DNA from: Nitrospira sp.
GTDB lineage: Bacteria > Nitrospirota > Nitrospiria > Nitrospirales > Nitrospiraceae
Assembly: GCA_015903995.1 (NCBI GenBank)
Contig: JABMDK010000017.1
Location: forward strand, 293,052-335,085
Reading direction: 5' to 3'
DNA: 42,034 nt
The number at the start of each line of letters is the position of its first letter. Positions within the stretch are counted from its first letter, which is position 1. The notes under the pieces were generated by a model. It was not told the DNA's origin, did no database searches, and saw only the letters and a program-made list of their open reading frames with translations. This document shows positions 28,028 through 37,304 of the stretch, in pieces. Made by a program: the position numbers and the translations under genes.

Positions 28028-30547
28028 ATGCTCCCGTCCCTCACGGCAGCGTTTGTTTTCGGCCTTCTGTGCGGGGCACAGATCTCTTTTTTTCCGCTCT
28101 CCGTTATTGTGCTGTTGGCCTGCCTCGCCGTCGGATTCAGTATTCTCGAGCGAGTCGGTTCTATCGACTCATCCTCCGCCGTGCTGCTGTATTCCAGCCT
28201 TCTCTCCGGAGTCCTGTACTGGTGTCTTACCACCCCGATGCCGGAACCTCCCTGGTTGTCACCGCCGTTGCATGAGACGGTTCATGCCTCGGTCGTCGGT
28301 CGTATTGTCGCTCCTGTCCAGCACGCTGTAGGGCGCCAGACCATCCTGGTTCAAACCGACGGATCGGCTTCGGAATCGAAACGCATACGCCTTGTGTGGC
28401 GCGACCCTGGTCTCACGCTTCATCACGGCGACCGTGTCTCATTTCAGGGAAAGCTTCACCGCCCACGAGGGTCGTTGAACCCCGGTGGATTCGACTATGC
28501 TGCCTATATGGAGCGCCACGGTATCGATCTGATGACCACTGTGACGGGTGCCCAGGCTGTGACGGTGTTGGACGCAGAGATCTCAATGGGATTGTGGAGC
28601 GTATGGAACCGGATCGATCATTGGAGGGCCGCGATCCGTGCAGCAGCCGTCAACACATTGAGCCAACCCTCGCGAGGGCTCTTTCTCGGCATGATCATCG
28701 GTGAACGAGGATATCTTGGACAAGAGCTCCAGGACTGGTTCATGGCGACCGGCACAATTCATCTGCTTTCGATCTCCGGGTCACATCTCGGGCTTGTGGC
28801 CATCGTGGCATTTTGGATCGTGAAGAGACTTGTGCGTGGGCTTCCCTACACACTCTTGTTGACTCTCTCGCGGACCATCACGCCATCGAAGATTGCCATT
28901 CTGTTCACGTGGCCGGCGGTTGCACTGTATGCGGTGCTTGCGGGAGCAGAGGTTGCAACCATGCGCTCGCTCGTGATGATCACGTTGGCAATGATCGCAC
29001 TGTGGCTAGGGCATGACCGCCATCTGGGTCATGCAATGGCGATAGCCATCCTGGCGATTCTCTTGCACGATCCTCGAGCCATCTTCGACATTTCCTTGCA
29101 ACTCTCCTTTCTGTCAGTCCTTGTCATGATCGGGATGATCGCGTTCACGAAATCATGGAACGACGATGCTGTAGAGGCCGATAGTCAGCTGGGAGACCGC
29201 GTTGTGCGCCATGCACGCATAGCGCTGTCGATGAGTGCAGCGGTGACTGTGGCGACGGTGCCCATGGTTGCGTTGTATTTCAATCAGGTTCCCTGGATGG
29301 GCATCTTCACAAACCTGATAGCCGTTCCGTTTACCGGTATTATCTTAGTACCCGTGGGCTTGCTGGTTGCTTTATGGACGATTATGACGGGGGCCGAGTC
29401 TTTGATGCTTGGCCCCGTGATGGAGCACTTGTTCGGATTGATGGTTCTTGGATTGCAATGGTGTGCCCGCCTCCCAGGAGGGGAGTGGTATGTGGCGGCC
29501 CCATCAATCCCCGCAATCGCCCTATTTTACTCAGGGTTACTTGCAGCAAGCTTTCAGGTGATACCCTGGCGCGTTCGAGTTGCCGGCGCCGGTCTGGCGA
29601 TCGTGTTGCTCGGTTGGTGGCTGAGTCCTCCTCTGTCGCAAGCAGACGGCGATCGTTGGCGTGTTACATTCCTTGATGTCGGACAAGGAGACAGTGCCGT
29701 GGTTGAGTTGCCGGATGGTCAGACCGTTCTGATCGACGGCGGCAGCCGATATGAACGATATGACATGGGGAAGAATGTCGTCGCACCGTTTCTGTGGCGC
29801 CGTGGAATTCACCATCTTGACCATGTCATCGGCACACATCAACAACTGGATCACGTCGGTGGATTGATTTGGGTGCTCCGGCATCTGTCAGTCGGACAAT
29901 ACTGGGGTGGAGGGATAGAACGGTCGGAACAATTCGTCGCAGATCTACACGCAGCCCTTCGCGATCACCAGATCGATCAGCATATCGCTGTGCGTGGCCA
30001 AGACCTGTTACGGTCCGGTCAGTGCCGACTCAGTATTCTCAATCCACCTGAAATAGTAGTAGCTCGTGAGTCGACTCAGCCTCCTACGGGGACACTCTTG
30101 AACGATCTGTCTATTGTCTCGAAGCTGCAATGTGGAACCCATTCCATCTTTTTTGCAGCTGATATTGAACGCGCTGGATTGAGACAGTTGAAAGAGGATG
30201 GGTATCAACCAGTGACCGTCCTGAAAGTGCCCCATCATGGGGCGCGTAGTTCGCTGGATGTAGATTGGATTCAGCAACTGCATCCTCAATATGCAGTGGT
30301 CTCAGTCGGCGCGGCCAATCCCTATGGACACCCGGTTGAATCGGTCCTGGAAGCGTATCACGATCAACAGAGTACGGTTTTTCGTACGGACCATGATGGA
30401 GCGATTTGGGTCACAGGTCGGCTCTCAACATCCGAACTCACGGTGACTCGTATGCGAGACCTTCTTGTCCAACCAGTCGACTTTCTACGTTGCCGTTGGC
30501 GTTGCGAGTATCTGAATTGGCATCGGCTGTTCCTCCAATTCTCATAA
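28028..30547 (+). CDS. comEC: ComEC/Rec2-family DNA uptake channel protein
   Basis: The inner-membrane channel thought to carry single-stranded DNA into the cytoplasm during transformation. The 839 residues follow the family order: N-terminal membrane segments with an OB-like DUF4131 region (GRIVAPVQHAVGRQTILVQ), the Competence domain (FLGMIIGERGYL, LLSISGSHLGLVAIVAF, many TM helices), then a beta-lactamase-like domain from about 545 (VTFLDVGQGDSAVVELPDG, THQQLDHVGGL, FFAADIERAG, LKVPHHGARSS). GAGGGAAG precedes the ATG. No other competence gene is in the window, so transformability cannot be judged. Confidence 0.94.
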   Translation: MLPSLTAAFVFGLLCGAQISFFPLSVIVLLACLAVGFSILERVGSIDSSSAVLLYSSLLSGVLYWCLTTPMPEPPWLSPPLHETVHASVVGRIVAPVQHAVGRQTILVQTDGSASESKRIRLVWRDPGLTLHHGDRVSFQGKLHRPRGSLNPGGFDYAAYMERHGIDLMTTVTGAQAVTVLDAEISMGLWSVWNRIDHWRAAIRAAAVNTLSQPSRGLFLGMIIGERGYLGQELQDWFMATGTIHLLSISGSHLGLVAIVAFWIVKRLVRGLPYTLLLTLSRTITPSKIAILFTWPAVALYAVLAGAEVATMRSLVMITLAMIALWLGHDRHLGHAMAIAILAILLHDPRAIFDISLQLSFLSVLVMIGMIAFTKSWNDDAVEADSQLGDRVVRHARIALSMSAAVTVATVPMVALYFNQVPWMGIFTNLIAVPFTGIILVPVGLLVALWTIMTGAESLMLGPVMEHLFGLMVLGLQWCARLPGGEWYVAAPSIPAIALFYSGLLAASFQVIPWRVRVAGAGLAIVLLGWWLSPPLSQADGDRWRVTFLDVGQGDSAVVELPDGQTVLIDGGSRYERYDMGKNVVAPFLWRRGIHHLDHVIGTHQQLDHVGGLIWVLRHLSVGQYWGGGIERSEQFVADLHAALRDHQIDQHIAVRGQDLLRSGQCRLSILNPPEIVVARESTQPPTGTLLNDLSIVSKLQCGTHSIFFAADIERAGLRQLKEDGYQPVTVLKVPHHGARSSLDVDWIQQLHPQYAVVSVGAANPYGHPVESVLEAYHDQQSTVFRTDHDGAIWVTGRLSTSELTVTRMRDLLVQPVDFLRCRWRCEYLNWHRLFLQFS

Positions 30548-30631
30548 CGACACACCGTGTTCTTGTATGGTTTGAGTCGTTCTCTTCCTCTGAGCGCGCT
30601 TCCTTGCAGAGTCACGCAGGTTGTTGGGGAA

Positions 30632-30745
30632 GTTCTACGTAGACGACTTGAACTCAGGTTGAACGATGTGGGCGAGTGGCTTCTGTCGGCGAGCTTGGTT
30701 GCCGCAATAAGTGCCGTGCTGAAAAGTCTGTGGGTGCCGTCGATA
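30632..30745 (+). pseudogene. Possible degraded WecA/MraY-type C-terminal scrap before mtnA copy 1
   Basis: The frame running into mtnA from upstream reads [19 protein letters not shown] and AISAVLKS. This lines up with [15 protein letters not shown]...[14 protein letters not shown] of the fragment before mtnA copy 2. Both lie directly before a shared nucleotide block (GTCGATAGGG-CTTGC) that leads into mtnA. The match is short and gapped, so homology is inferred from position as much as sequence. Confidence 0.35.
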
Positions 30746-30787
30746 GGGGCTTGCACTCCTGCTCCATTCCCGTTAGAAGATTCCTCC

Positions 30788-31822
30788 ATGGTGCCAACCG
30801 TTGAATGGAGAGACGGCGCTGTCCGTCTACTCGATCAAAGCCAACTTCCAGGAGCAGTGGAGTTCCTCGACTGTCGGGACTATCAGACCGTTGTGGACGC
30901 GATCCGTACGTTGAGAGTTCGCGGAGCGCCGGCCATCGGCGTGACGGCAGCGATGGGGGTTGCCTTAGGTGCGCAGGCCATTCCAGTGACCGACTACTCA
31001 ACCTTTGCACGGGCAGTCCTCGCGATCTGTGACGACCTGGCTGCGACTAGGCCGACGGCTGTCAATCTCTTCTGGGCTCTTGAGCGAATGAGGCGGAAAC
31101 TGGAGTCGGTACGAGCTCAGCCGGTCTCGACGATCAAGCAGGTCCTTACTTCGGAATCTCAAGCGATACTTGAAGAAGATATTGCGCTCTGTAAAACCAT
31201 GGGACGTCATGGAGCAGAACTGATTCGGGATGGGCAGACGGTTTTGACGCACTGCAATGCCGGCTCACTCGCAACGGCGGGCTATGGGACCGCACTGGGA
31301 GTGATTCGTGCTGCATGTGAACAAGGTAAGAAAATCAATGTCATTGCGGATGAAACTCGTCCTGTCCTTCAAGGTGCACGCCTCACCGCATGGGAGCTCA
31401 TGCAAGATCACATACCGGTTACGCTGATCACGGATAATATGGCTGGTTCGCTCATGAGACAAGGGAAGATTCATCTTTGTATCGTCGGAGCAGATCGCAT
31501 TGCTGCGAACGGGGATGTGGCCAACAAGATTGGGACCTATTCTGTGGCGGTCTTGGCGAAGGCCCACAATATTCCCTTCTATGTTGCGGCTCCCTATTCG
31601 ACCATCGACCTGAAGACAAAATCTGGAGATGAGATTCCAATTGAACAGCGAAACCCATCGGAAGTAACAACCATCCACGGCGGCCATCCGGTCGCACCGA
31701 AAGATGTCGCGGTCTACAATCCGGCCTTCGATGTGACGCCGGCAGAACTCATTACCGCCATTATCACCGAGCGAGGCGTCTTCAAACCTAGTGAGATCTC
31801 GTCACAGTTTCAGGGAAGGTGA
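30788..31822 (+). CDS. mtnA: S-methyl-5-thioribose-1-phosphate isomerase, copy 1
   Basis: Isomerises methylthioribose-1-phosphate to methylthioribulose-1-phosphate in methionine salvage. The 344 residues include the catalytic cysteine in [19 protein letters not shown] and the catalytic aspartate in [24 protein letters not shown] is the N-terminal signature. I start at ATG 30788, since the frame upstream (to 30557) is not family sequence and the second copy starts at the same point. It differs from copy 2 at about two dozen residues. Its TGA lies 2 bp before an antitoxin-like gene. No other methionine-salvage gene is nearby. Confidence 0.94.
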   Translation: MVPTVEWRDGAVRLLDQSQLPGAVEFLDCRDYQTVVDAIRTLRVRGAPAIGVTAAMGVALGAQAIPVTDYSTFARAVLAICDDLAATRPTAVNLFWALERMRRKLESVRAQPVSTIKQVLTSESQAILEEDIALCKTMGRHGAELIRDGQTVLTHCNAGSLATAGYGTALGVIRAACEQGKKINVIADETRPVLQGARLTAWELMQDHIPVTLITDNMAGSLMRQGKIHLCIVGADRIAANGDVANKIGTYSVAVLAKAHNIPFYVAAPYSTIDLKTKSGDEIPIEQRNPSEVTTIHGGHPVAPKDVAVYNPAFDVTPAELITAIITERGVFKPSEISSQFQGR

Positions 31823-31824
31823 CC

Positions 31825-32088
31825 ATGTACGATGTACAAATAGCGGAATTAAGAAGCAGGTTAGGTCAGCTTCTCCGCAATGTACAGAGTGGGAAGCCTA
31901 TTACGGTCTGGCGTGGGACGACACCCATTGCGCGGATTCTACCTTACGAGGAAGAGGGGACATCACTGACGGTCCGACACCCACGATCGGGGGCTCCCTC
32001 ACTCAAGCAGATCTCTCTACCTCCACCGCTCAAACTCCGTTGAGATATCGTCGCGCTTCTCATGGAAGAACGCCAAGGCAAACGATAA
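31825..32088 (+). pseudogene. Phd/YefM-type antitoxin gene interrupted by in-frame TGA
   Basis: Begins MYDVQIAELRSRLGQLLRNV then GKPITVWRGTTPIARILPY, the DNA-binding half of Phd/YefM antitoxins that often partner VapC toxins. Translation stops at TGA 32041-32043 after LPPPLKLR. The same frame continues DIVALLMEERQGKR to TAA 32086-32088, which is the usual toxin-binding tail of this family (xVxLLLEERRxxR). So a single stop has cut off the last 14 residues. AGGGAAGG precedes the ATG, which is 2 bp after mtnA copy 1. No PIN-domain toxin follows. Confidence 0.75.
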
Positions 32089-32145
32089 TCACATATCATT
32101 GCTGTCCAAGATAGCCGAGACCGGGTGGGAGCCCACGTGATTTGA

Positions 32146-32454
32146 TGCGGGTTTCGGACGGGTGATGACGGGTTTTCCAGTTCGTGCCTCCGGAGTGTCG
32201 TCACAGGTAAGGTCACATCCGTGAAGGAATGGTTGGATTACGTAGGCAAGGATCATCTTCATCACCGCCTTGAGCGAGCGCTCGGTTCCCGTCAGGCCAG
32301 TGTGGCCATGATTTTTTTCTTCACCATCTGTCTTGGGCTCGCAGCACTGGCGCTCCGCCATGCCGGCACGACGGAGGCTGTGCTGCTCCTCATTCAGGCC
32401 GGTTTGATTGCCGCGATGATTACTGTGTTGGAAATCAGCGGTCGTGGTCGATAG
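32146..32454 (+). pseudogene. C-terminal fragment of a WecA/MraY-type phosphosugar transferase
   Basis: The open frame after a TGA at 32143-32145 reads SVVTGKVTSVKEWLDYVGKDHLHHRL, followed by two hydrophobic segments ([18 protein letters not shown] and [19 protein letters not shown]). GKDHLHHRL followed by membrane helices is the C-terminal signature of WecA/TagO-type polyprenyl-phosphate GlcNAc-1-phosphate transferases. Intact enzymes have about 250 more residues before this point, which are absent. A GTG at 32221 could open a 77-residue protein, but it would lack the active site. It lies directly before mtnA copy 2. Confidence 0.65.
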
Positions 32455-32495
32455 GGACTTGCACTCCTGCTCCATTCCCATTAGAAGATTCCTCT

Positions 32496-33530
32496 ATGGT
32501 GCCAACCGTTGAATGGAAAGATGGAGCTGTCCGGCTGCTCGATCAAAGCCAACTTCCAGGAGCAGTGGAGTTCCTCGACTGTCGGGACTACAAGGCCGTC
32601 GCGGACGCGATTCGCACGTTGAAAGTTCGCGGAGCGCCGGCCATCGGCGTGACGGCAGCGATGGGTGTCGCCTTGGGCGCGCAGGCCATCCGTGCGACTG
32701 ACTACCCAACCTTTGCACAGGCAGTCCTCACGATCTGTGACGACTTGGCCGCGACCAGGCCAACGGCGGTCAATCTCTTCTGGGCTCTTGAGCGGATGAG
32801 GCGGAAGCTGGAGTCGGTACGAGCTCAGCCGGTCTCGACGATCAAGCAAGTCCTTATTTCTGAATCTCAAGCTATACTTGAAGAAGACATTACGCTCTGC
32901 AAGACCATGGGGCGCCATGGGGCGGAGCTGATCCGTGATGGACAGACGGTTTTGACTCACTGCAATGCCGGTTCACTCGCGACGGCAGGCTATGGAACGG
33001 CACTTGGGGTCATTCGCGCTGCGTATGAACAGGGCAAGAAAATCAATGTGATTGCGGACGAAACTCGTCCTGTACTTCAAGGTTCTCGCCTCACAGCATG
33101 GGAGCTGATGCAGGATCACATTCCTGTCACGTTGATTACCGACAATATGGCAGGCTCACTCATGAGGCAGGGAAAGATTCATCTCTGCGTCGTCGGAGCC
33201 GATCGCATTGCGGCGAACGGAGATGTGGCCAACAAGATCGGCACCTATTCGGTGGCAGTCTTGGCGAAGGCGCACAATATTCCGTTCTATGTGGCAGCTC
33301 CCTATTCAACCATCGATCTTAAAACGAAGTCCGGTGATCAGATTCCAATTGAGCAGCGAAATCCATCCGAAGTCACGACCATCCATGGCAGCCACCCCGT
33401 CGCACCCAAAGGTGTGGCCGTCTACAATCCTGCCTTCGATGTCACACCGGCTGAACTGATCACGGGCATCATCACCGAGCGAGGTGTCTTCAAGCCTAGT
33501 GAACTTGCGTCGCAGTTTCAATCCAAGTAG
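32496..33530 (+). CDS. mtnA: S-methyl-5-thioribose-1-phosphate isomerase, copy 2
   Basis: A second full-length 344-residue MtnA, about 93% identical to copy 1 by my count. Both catalytic motifs are intact ([15 protein letters not shown] and [11 protein letters not shown]). Differences cluster in the N-terminal third (for example QTVVD to KAVAD, PVTDYS to RATDYP) and at the C-terminus. Nucleotide similarity extends upstream of the ATG at least to the GATAGGG-CTTGC block (about 32449), so the duplication includes the leader. Mostly silent or conservative changes suggest both copies have stayed under selection. Confidence 0.93.
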   Translation: MVPTVEWKDGAVRLLDQSQLPGAVEFLDCRDYKAVADAIRTLKVRGAPAIGVTAAMGVALGAQAIRATDYPTFAQAVLTICDDLAATRPTAVNLFWALERMRRKLESVRAQPVSTIKQVLISESQAILEEDITLCKTMGRHGAELIRDGQTVLTHCNAGSLATAGYGTALGVIRAAYEQGKKINVIADETRPVLQGSRLTAWELMQDHIPVTLITDNMAGSLMRQGKIHLCVVGADRIAANGDVANKIGTYSVAVLAKAHNIPFYVAAPYSTIDLKTKSGDQIPIEQRNPSEVTTIHGSHPVAPKGVAVYNPAFDVTPAELITGIITERGVFKPSELASQFQSK

Positions 33531-33619
33531 TTTGCTCTTCCCCGTAAGGTACCGTGCGCTGCATAGCTCAATCTTCATCTCGTGCTAGGTTTCTGAAGAC
33601 TCTTGTTTACTGAAGCACC

Positions 33620-33823
33620 ATGAGTGATATGCGGGTAGCGGATTTAAGAGGCAGGTTAGAAGCAGTACCTTCCGAAAAGTTAAGCACTTTTATCTCAGAA
33701 ACCGTTCGGGCGAAGTTGCATTCGGCTGCCAAGACGTTGAAAGCTGCCTATCGGGCTGTGAGCAAGGAGCAGTGGAGGACCAGCTTTGCTGACGATTGGA
33801 AACACATCGGTGGCGAAGGATGA
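33620..33823 (+). CDS. Small antitoxin-like protein, possible chimera
   Basis: A 67-residue protein. Its first 15 residues (MSDMRVADLRGRLEA) match the start of the antitoxin behind mtnA copy 1, including shared nucleotides GCGGA-TTAAGA-GCAGGTTA. The rest (STFISETVRAKLHSAAKTLK, then AAYRAVSKEQWRTSFADDWK) instead resembles the C-terminal part of other small antitoxins, with AAYR and a W near an acidic/glycine end. It therefore looks like a fusion of two antitoxin pieces. No toxin gene follows on this strand. Whether it is expressed is unknown. Confidence 0.5.
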   Translation: MSDMRVADLRGRLEAVPSEKLSTFISETVRAKLHSAAKTLKAAYRAVSKEQWRTSFADDWKHIGGEG

Positions 33824-33863
33824 AACGCTTGAGGCAGACTACTGGCTACGTCAACCGACATTA

Positions 33864-34286
33864 CTACCCCTTCCTACACGCCGCCTCCCACACACCTTGA
33901 TTCAGACTTGCTGGTTCAACAGTGATCCAGTGGCCTTCGCTGGTGTGTCCGCCACCACCAATCACCTCGCCTGTCCCCATGTGGCCGTAGAAATCGGTGG
34001 ATTCCAGATTCTGAACACGTTTTTTGGCGCAATCGAACTGCTTGGTTATCTTGGTGGAATAAAATCGAGTAGGGGACCTGTTGCCCTGCATCCATTTCCA
34101 GTCGATCAACGTGGAAATGGTTACCAGATTGTCTTCTCTGTGTATGGTAGCAGCATCGACGTACACCATTTGCAATGGATGCGACTGATACTGAGCGTCA
34201 ATAGCCACCCATTGAGCATAGAGAGGCGTCGAGCTGAGAATTAGGAATATAGCCAGGAGCCAGACAAATCGACAAGACGTCAGCAT
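33864..34286 (-). CDS. Surface-adhesin-E-like exported protein
   Basis: A 140-residue secreted protein. MLTSCRFVWLLAIFLILSS begins a signal peptide, with cleavage likely at LYA|QW. The mature part (WVAIDAQYQSHPLQMVYVDA, TISTLIDWKWMQG, FDCAKKRVQNLE, GHMGTGEVIGG, VWEAACRKG) follows the surface-adhesin protein E pattern: a YVD strand, a Cys in xDCxxxR, and a final W-x-x-x-C. The two cysteines probably form a disulfide. GGGAGG lies eight bases before ATG 34286, preferred over starts up to 34376. It is convergent with the antitoxin-like gene and lies downstream of pyk on the same strand. Confidence 0.75.
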   Translation of the reverse strand: MLTSCRFVWLLAIFLILSSTPLYAQWVAIDAQYQSHPLQMVYVDAATIHREDNLVTISTLIDWKWMQGNRSPTRFYSTKITKQFDCAKKRVQNLESTDFYGHMGTGEVIGGGGHTSEGHWITVEPASLNQGVWEAACRKG

Positions 34287-34437
34287 CTCTGCGTCCTCCC
34301 GTTCCAACATCATTGTATCACCCGAGGTGTATGAAGAGAACGGGATCTCTCTTGGTCTCCCGTGAGAAAGGATCATTCAGAGAAGAATGTGGGGAGGGGA
34401 AAGTCGTATGGTGATGCAAATCGGGTGGAGAGTGGAG

Positions 34438-35886
34438 TTAGCCGACTTCATGCAGTTTGAGCAGATTGGTTCTGCCCGGTTGCGCCGCAAGCGTGCCGGA
34501 GACGATGACGAGCCTGTCGCCGGCTGTGACCAACCCCTCCGCCTTGAGCACGCGTTCGGCTTCCTTGATCCGCGCATCAGTCTGCTCAACTTGCGGCATG
34601 GTGAATGAACGGACGCCCCAATAGAGTGCCATCCGCTGTCTGACCGCCTCATGAGGAGTCAGGGCCAGAATCGGTGCGGTCGGGCGTTGCTTCGAAACCA
34701 GCCGAGCTGTGGCACCTCGCTCGCTGAACGCCACGATGGCACGTGCATCGATTCCCCTGGCTGCAGATGAGGCCGCAGCGCAGATGGCCTCTGGTATGGA
34801 AAGATTGTCCAGGTCGGCTTGCCGCTTGCGCAGTATGCCAGGTTCGGTGCCCTCTTCTGCCGCGCGAATGATGCGATCCATTACTTCAACTGTCTCGGTA
34901 GGATGGGCACCGACGGCTGTTTCGGCTGAGAGCATCAAGGCGTCGCTCCCGTCGAAGATAGCGTTCGCGACATCGGAAGCCTCCGCTCTTGTCGGGCGCA
35001 GGGCCTGTGTCATTGATTCCAGCATCTGCGTGGCAGTGATGACAATGCGCCGCCGCCGGTTGCCTTCTAGAATAATCCGCTTCTGCAGAACTGGCACCGC
35101 TTCAGGCCCCATCTCGACACCCAGGTCTCCACGGGCGATCATCACCCCGTCCGCTCGTTCTAAGATTTCGTCTAACGTCGTCACGGCTTCAGCCCGTTCG
35201 ATTTTGGCGATGAGTGGGATCGTACTTCCATGCTCGGCCAAGACAGCCCGTGCCGCGTCAATGTCCTGTGGCCCTCGCACAAAGGAGAGGGCGATATAGT
35301 CCACGCCATTCTCGACGCCAAAGCGAATATCTTCCTGATCCTTCTCAGTCAAGGTAGGGGCGCTGACGGCTGTTCCAGGCAGGTTGATCCCTTTGTGTGA
35401 GGTGATCGTGCCCCCGGTCAGGACGGAACAGTCGATCAGATTGTCTGTAATGCGAACGGCTTGTAGCTCGATGAGTCCATCATTGATGAGCACGCGTGAT
35501 CCGACCTGGAGGTCGCGGGTGAGCGAAGCATAGGTGACTGGGATCTCTGGAAGAGGGGCGGGAACAGAGGTGTGGGTATCGCGCAGTTCCGCCGATTGAG
35601 CCGATGTCCGCAACCGCACCACCTGGCGGACTTCAATGCCTTCCTTCGGCAGCAGGCCCACGCGGATCCTGGGGCCTTGCAGATCCTGGATAATCGCCAC
35701 CGCCGCTCCGCGTCGTGCGGCTGCGTCTCGGATGGCGGTGATGGCTGTTGCATGAGATTCATGAGTGCCATGAGAGAAATTCAGCCGAGCAGCATCCATG
35801 CCGTTTTCAATCAATCGGCTTAGGATGGCCGGTGAACAGCTCGCCGGTCCGATGGTGCAAACGATCTTCGCTTTGCGCATGCTCAT
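34438..35886 (-). CDS. pyk: Pyruvate kinase
   Basis: Transfers phosphate from phosphoenolpyruvate to ADP. Of 482 residues, landmarks are the N-terminal RKAKIVCTIGPASCSP, ARLNFSHGTHE, the catalytic lysine and metal ligands in LIAKIERAEAVTTLDEIL followed by DGVMIARGDLGVEMG, and the C-terminal domain with IVAFSERGATARLVSKQRP. GGAG precedes the ATG. It is divergent from the MinD-like gene across a 240-bp gap. Confidence 0.95.
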   Translation of the reverse strand: MSMRKAKIVCTIGPASCSPAILSRLIENGMDAARLNFSHGTHESHATAITAIRDAAARRGAAVAIIQDLQGPRIRVGLLPKEGIEVRQVVRLRTSAQSAELRDTHTSVPAPLPEIPVTYASLTRDLQVGSRVLINDGLIELQAVRITDNLIDCSVLTGGTITSHKGINLPGTAVSAPTLTEKDQEDIRFGVENGVDYIALSFVRGPQDIDAARAVLAEHGSTIPLIAKIERAEAVTTLDEILERADGVMIARGDLGVEMGPEAVPVLQKRIILEGNRRRRIVITATQMLESMTQALRPTRAEASDVANAIFDGSDALMLSAETAVGAHPTETVEVMDRIIRAAEEGTEPGILRKRQADLDNLSIPEAICAAASSAARGIDARAIVAFSERGATARLVSKQRPTAPILALTPHEAVRQRMALYWGVRSFTMPQVEQTDARIKEAERVLKAEGLVTAGDRLVIVSGTLAAQPGRTNLLKLHEVG

Positions 35887-36127
35887 GTGAAAGCAGCTCC
35901 ATACTACTCATCCGGAAGACAGGAACAGGATATCACAGATCCATTTGTACACCTCGTTAATGAAGGATTGATGTAGGGATTTGCGCAGTGAATTGGTTAC
36001 AGCCTGATTCGGTGCTCACGTGTCAGTGACGTGGAGACAAGATGATTCCGGCGTCCGTAGAAGCGCTTTTTCTTCCACAGACTCTAGACTTCGAGGCACC
36101 TCTCCTACAAACGAAACGGCAGGTACC

Positions 36128-37201
36128 ATGGCAACGCTCATTTCAGTGGCATCCGGAAAAGGCGGCGTAGGTAAGAGTGTGGTGTCCGCCAACCTTGCGT
36201 TGGCGCTGGCGAAAAGCGGACGACAAGTCATCCTGGCGGATCTGGACGTGGGTGGGGCTGATGCCCATATCATGTTCGGAGAATTGAATCCGGCGGTGAC
36301 CTTGACGGATTTTCTGAACAAACGAGTCAACCGGCTGGACGAAGCCGCCATTCCTGTCACCGTTCATCCGAACCTCCGTCTCATTGGCGGCACAGGCGAA
36401 ACGTTGGCGACGGCCAACATGGCCTTTGCCCGCAAAAAACGGCTCATGAAACAGTTCCGGGAGCTTGAAGCCGACATCGTGGTCATCGATATCGGCGCCG
36501 GCACCAACTTCCACGCTCTCGACTTTTTTCTGATGGCTGATATCCATTTGGCTGTGGCGACTCCCGAGCCAACATCCGTGCTGGACCTCTACCGATTCAT
36601 TAAGTTGGCGGCGATTCGCCGTGTATTGGCCTGTTTTCTCGCGCGGAGCCCGATGTCGGATGTTCTCTCCAACCGAGACTTTACGAGTGTGGAGGAGGTC
36701 ATAGAAGTTGCGGGAGCCACCGATGCAGGGGGACGTGACGTGGCGGCCGCGGCCTTACAATCGTTTCGGCCAGAGCTCATCATCAATCGTGCCTCAGGAA
36801 GTTCTCAAGTCAATGTTCTGTATCTGCGCAAGATTCTCCATCAGTACGTCGGCGGCGACCTGACGCTGCTCGGTGAAATCCCCGACGACCCAGCTGTGGG
36901 CCAGGCTGTTCGGAAGTTCCTACCGGTCATTGAAGCTGCTCCTCAGTCTTTGGCCGCCAAAAGTCTATTGGCTATTTCTGCTGCCGTTGAGCAATTAGTT
37001 TTGGCATCTGCCGGCAGAAGTAAAGAACAGATGACGGAACTAGAAGAGAAGCAGACAAGAGTCCTGCTTTCCACTTCGGTGTTCTCCCAAGCTCCTCAGG
37101 CCTCGCTATCTATGAACTCTGAGGTTCTGCCTCCTTCAAGTGAACCGGTACAACCTGCTTGTACTGACCGCATCCAAAATACCAGCGGACTCATTGCCTA
37201 A
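36128..37201 (+). CDS. MinD/ParA-family ATPase
   Basis: A P-loop ATPase of 357 residues from ATG 36128. It shows the deviant Walker A SGKGGVGKSVVSANLALAL, then ILADLDVGGADAHIMFG and Walker B DIVVIDIGAGTN. The remainder (LRLIGGTGETLATANMAFAR, ATPEPTSVLDLYRFIKLAA, LLGEIPDDPAVGQAVRKFLP) resembles the FlhG/MinD-like group. A polar tail of about 50 residues follows. An in-frame ATG at 36020 adds 36 residues without family match. No flagellar, division or plasmid-partition partner is adjacent, so its cargo is unknown. Confidence 0.85.
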   Translation: MATLISVASGKGGVGKSVVSANLALALAKSGRQVILADLDVGGADAHIMFGELNPAVTLTDFLNKRVNRLDEAAIPVTVHPNLRLIGGTGETLATANMAFARKKRLMKQFRELEADIVVIDIGAGTNFHALDFFLMADIHLAVATPEPTSVLDLYRFIKLAAIRRVLACFLARSPMSDVLSNRDFTSVEEVIEVAGATDAGGRDVAAAALQSFRPELIINRASGSSQVNVLYLRKILHQYVGGDLTLLGEIPDDPAVGQAVRKFLPVIEAAPQSLAAKSLLAISAAVEQLVLASAGRSKEQMTELEEKQTRVLLSTSVFSQAPQASLSMNSEVLPPSSEPVQPACTDRIQNTSGLIA

Positions 37202-37227
37202 GATCATGGAGGTACGAACGGGGTCGA

Positions 37228-37241
37228 GGCATAGCTATGCC
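37228..37241. other. Perfect 14-bp palindrome
   Basis: GGCATAGCTATGCC lies 27 bases after the MinD-like gene and before the convergent small secreted-protein gene. It could be an operator half-site pair or part of a hairpin; there is no T run. Its meaning is unknown. Confidence 0.4.
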
Positions 37242-37304
37242 CTGCCGTCCGTGTTTGCCGCATGCCCTCAGGGGATATCTAGCCCAAGCTCGGAGTAATC
37301 TTCG

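Noticed and set aside
30557-30787. 77-codon N-terminal extension of mtnA copy 1
   Set aside because: It is not family sequence, and copy 2 starts at the same internal ATG; the extension is better read as a degraded scrap.
32041-32043. TGA in the antitoxin as a selenocysteine codon
   Set aside because: No selenoprotein family matches, no Cys homologue is expected there, and a nonsense mutation is the simpler reading.
33786-34244. 152-codon plus-strand frame
   Set aside because: It lies antisense to the surface-adhesin-E-like gene, which has a signal peptide, ribosome site and family motifs.
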